Positions 63,030 to 64,000 of a DNA stretch of 64,000 nucleotides are shown here, piece by piece (position 1 is the first letter of the stretch; every line of letters starts with the position of its first letter). This DNA comes from Alkalibacterium gilvum. Its GTDB lineage: Bacteria; Bacillota; Bacilli; Lactobacillales; Carnobacteriaceae_A. The notes below the pieces were generated by a model. The model did no database searches and was not told where the DNA came from. It was given only the letters and a program-made list of their open reading frames with translations. A program made the position numbers and the translations under genes. The stretch spans positions 1 to 64,000 of the forward strand of contig NZ_FNYW01000003.1 of assembly GCF_900109085.1 (NCBI RefSeq). The letters run 5' to 3'.

Positions 63030-63596
63030 TTAGACTTTTTTAGTGTTTGACTCCATCTTTTGCCATTCCTCTTTCAGCAAGCCATAAATCACCATCGTAA
63101 GATATTTCCCATTGATATATTCATCATCTCGTCGAGTACCTTCTTGGATAAAGCCCAGTCTCCTGGCTATGTTTCTACTTTTTATATTTTCTTCAGCTGC
63201 CCAGATTTCAACTTTGTGTAGGTCACGTTCCATAAAAGCATAGTCCAACAGAGTGCTTACCGCTTTTGTCATAATCCCCAGTCCGGTAAAGTCAGGGCCT
63301 AGCCAGTATCCGATTTCTCCCGAACGCGTGGACCAATTAATATCTTGCAGACTAATGCTTCCAGCTATTTCGCCTTTATAGAGAATCAGACAATGCAAGG
63401 CTTGCTTATTTACATACTCAAGGAGATGCTGTCGGGTTGCCTTCTCAACATCACCAACCGATTGAACACTCTTTACCCACACCATGTAAGAGGATAAATG
63501 ATCCCGCGATGAATCGATTAGTTGAAAAAAAGCGTCATTATCTTGATAATCTTTCAGCTTCAAAGAAATATTTTTATCAATGATTTTTGTAAACAT
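63030..63596 (-). CDS. GNAT N-acetyltransferase, RimJ/RimL type
   Basis: 188 residues with the GNAT plan of the ribosomal-protein-serine acetyltransferase group: NAFFQLIDSSRDHLSSYMVW-like N-terminus, GSISLQDINWSTRSGEIGYW near 73, acetyl-CoA site LGPDFTGLGIMTKAVSTLLD near 92, and EIWAAEENIKSRNIARRLGF near 130 then EGTRRDDEYINGKYLTMVIY. It acetylates an N-terminus or small amine; the target is unknown. GGAGGCGAATGAA precedes the ATG. Confidence 0.88.
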   Translation of the reverse strand: MFTKIIDKNISLKLKDYQDNDAFFQLIDSSRDHLSSYMVWVKSVQSVGDVEKATRQHLLEYVNKQALHCLILYKGEIAGSISLQDINWSTRSGEIGYWLGPDFTGLGIMTKAVSTLLDYAFMERDLHKVEIWAAEENIKSRNIARRLGFIQEGTRRDDEYINGKYLTMVIYGLLKEEWQKMESNTKKV

Positions 63597-63742
63597 TTCA
63601 TTCGCCTCCTTCGGTTTGCTTTATTTTACCCAGTATAGCATGTAAGAAGCCTCTTCCTTCTTTTTAATGTAATTTTCAAAAGTTTTGAGTAACACTCTAA
63701 TCGTTTATGCCCTATCTTTTTATGTTAATAATCGTTCCAAGA

Positions 63743-63778
63743 GAAAAACGCCCAGTAAATTTGCTACTGAGCGTTTTC
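63743..63778 (-). terminator. Terminator of the right-edge aldo/keto reductase gene
   Basis: Minus strand AAAACGCTCAGTA...TACTGGGCGTTTT, then TCTC. Confidence 0.78.
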
Positions 63779-63812
63779 TTGACCTATTATGATTTATGTT
63801 ACTTGCTTTGAC

Positions 63813-64000
63813 CTAGTCGAATTCTTCATATTCGTTTGGATGCTGACCTTCGACTCTTCCAGGTTCTCCTTTATCCAAGGTATTAATTAATTCAATCTCT
63901 TCATCCGTTAATGAGAAATCAAAGATATCAAGATTGGCCTTTTGATTTTTTGGAGAAGCCGCTTTAGCCACAGTTAATACGTCATTTTCAATATTCCATC
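63813..64000 (-). CDS. Aldo/keto reductase, C-terminal part (cut by window edge)
   Basis: The last 62 codons before TAG at 63813-63815 read WNIENDVLTVAKAASPKNQK then ANLDIFDFSLTDEEIELINT and end LDKGEPGRVEGQHPNEYEEF plus D. The NLDIFDFxLTDEE...GxHP pattern is the C-terminus of the aldo/keto reductase family. The catalytic part is outside the window. Confidence 0.85.
   Translation of the reverse strand, partial: WNIENDVLTVAKAASPKNQKANLDIFDFSLTDEEIELINTLDKGEPGRVEGQHPNEYEEFD

Overview
The window is about 64 kb of low-GC Gram-positive chromosome. Several features point to Lactobacillales: the divergent argR/argS pair, the gene order ypiA-reoY-mazG-cca-dinG-ypmB-asnS-dnaD-nth, a sortase-anchored nucleotidase, and strong AGGAGG-type ribosome sites. 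Carnobacteriaceae (Marinilactibacillus or Alkalibacterium type) is my best guess. That placement is an inference from protein character and low GC, not a measurement. I saw no tRNA, rRNA, prophage, cas genes or plasmid functions.

Layout. 1-319: right end of an IS3-family element. 354-14572: housekeeping genes (sodA, a DUF1189 protein, cshB, zwf, phosphohexomutase, argR/argS, trmL, queG, ddl, rlmA, a DUF2188 protein). 15107-26615: a long minus-strand run for translation, DNA repair and envelope control (ypiA, reoY, mazG, cca, dinG, ypmB, asnS, dnaD, nth, a class Ic aspartate aminotransferase, a YtxH protein). 26973-30914: an LPXTG-anchored 5'-nucleotidase/cyclic phosphodiesterase and a MATE exporter. 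31485-36034: a partial type IV pilus operon (three pilin-like proteins, prepilin peptidase, PilM, PilN, PilO). Just upstream, 36039-39484 holds c-di-GMP genes that are both interrupted. 39736-50183: a DUF2254 membrane protein, hflX-miaA, a SWIM/SNF2 helicase, a pentapeptide-repeat protein, a YaiI/YqxD protein and a DUF72 protein. 50300-64000: a peptidase, oxidoreductases, a nicotinamidase-like enzyme, a decayed gtrA, an intact diguanylate cyclase, a DUF4153 protein, nanE with a GntR regulator, a GT2-GtrA fusion, a GNAT protein and the end of an aldo/keto reductase.

The most unusual signal is not a gene. Five intergenic regions carry tandem arrays: A 5217-5534, B 14681-14978, C 31181-31326, D 41612-41961, E 62574-62871. 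Each lies downstream of at least one gene's 3' end. B, D and E have different sequences but the same 103-bp period and the same internal ruler: TTCGGAC-N28-GTCGAA-N10-TTCGAC-N28(29)-GTCCGAA-N11. A repeats at 52 bp (TTCGAC-N30-GTCGAA-N10) and C at 51-52 bp, half of 103. Core sequences differ between arrays, and in one block inside array A, while core length is held. Arrays A, B, D and E start with a right half-site and end with a left half-site. This looks like an undescribed family of structured intergenic repeats made of inverted-repeat-bounded blocks.

A second theme is decay of c-di-GMP/pilus functions. One diguanylate cyclase is split at a run of six A, a GGDEF-EAL protein is frameshifted beside its EAL motif, and the linked pilus operon shows no ATPase, platform protein or major pilin here.
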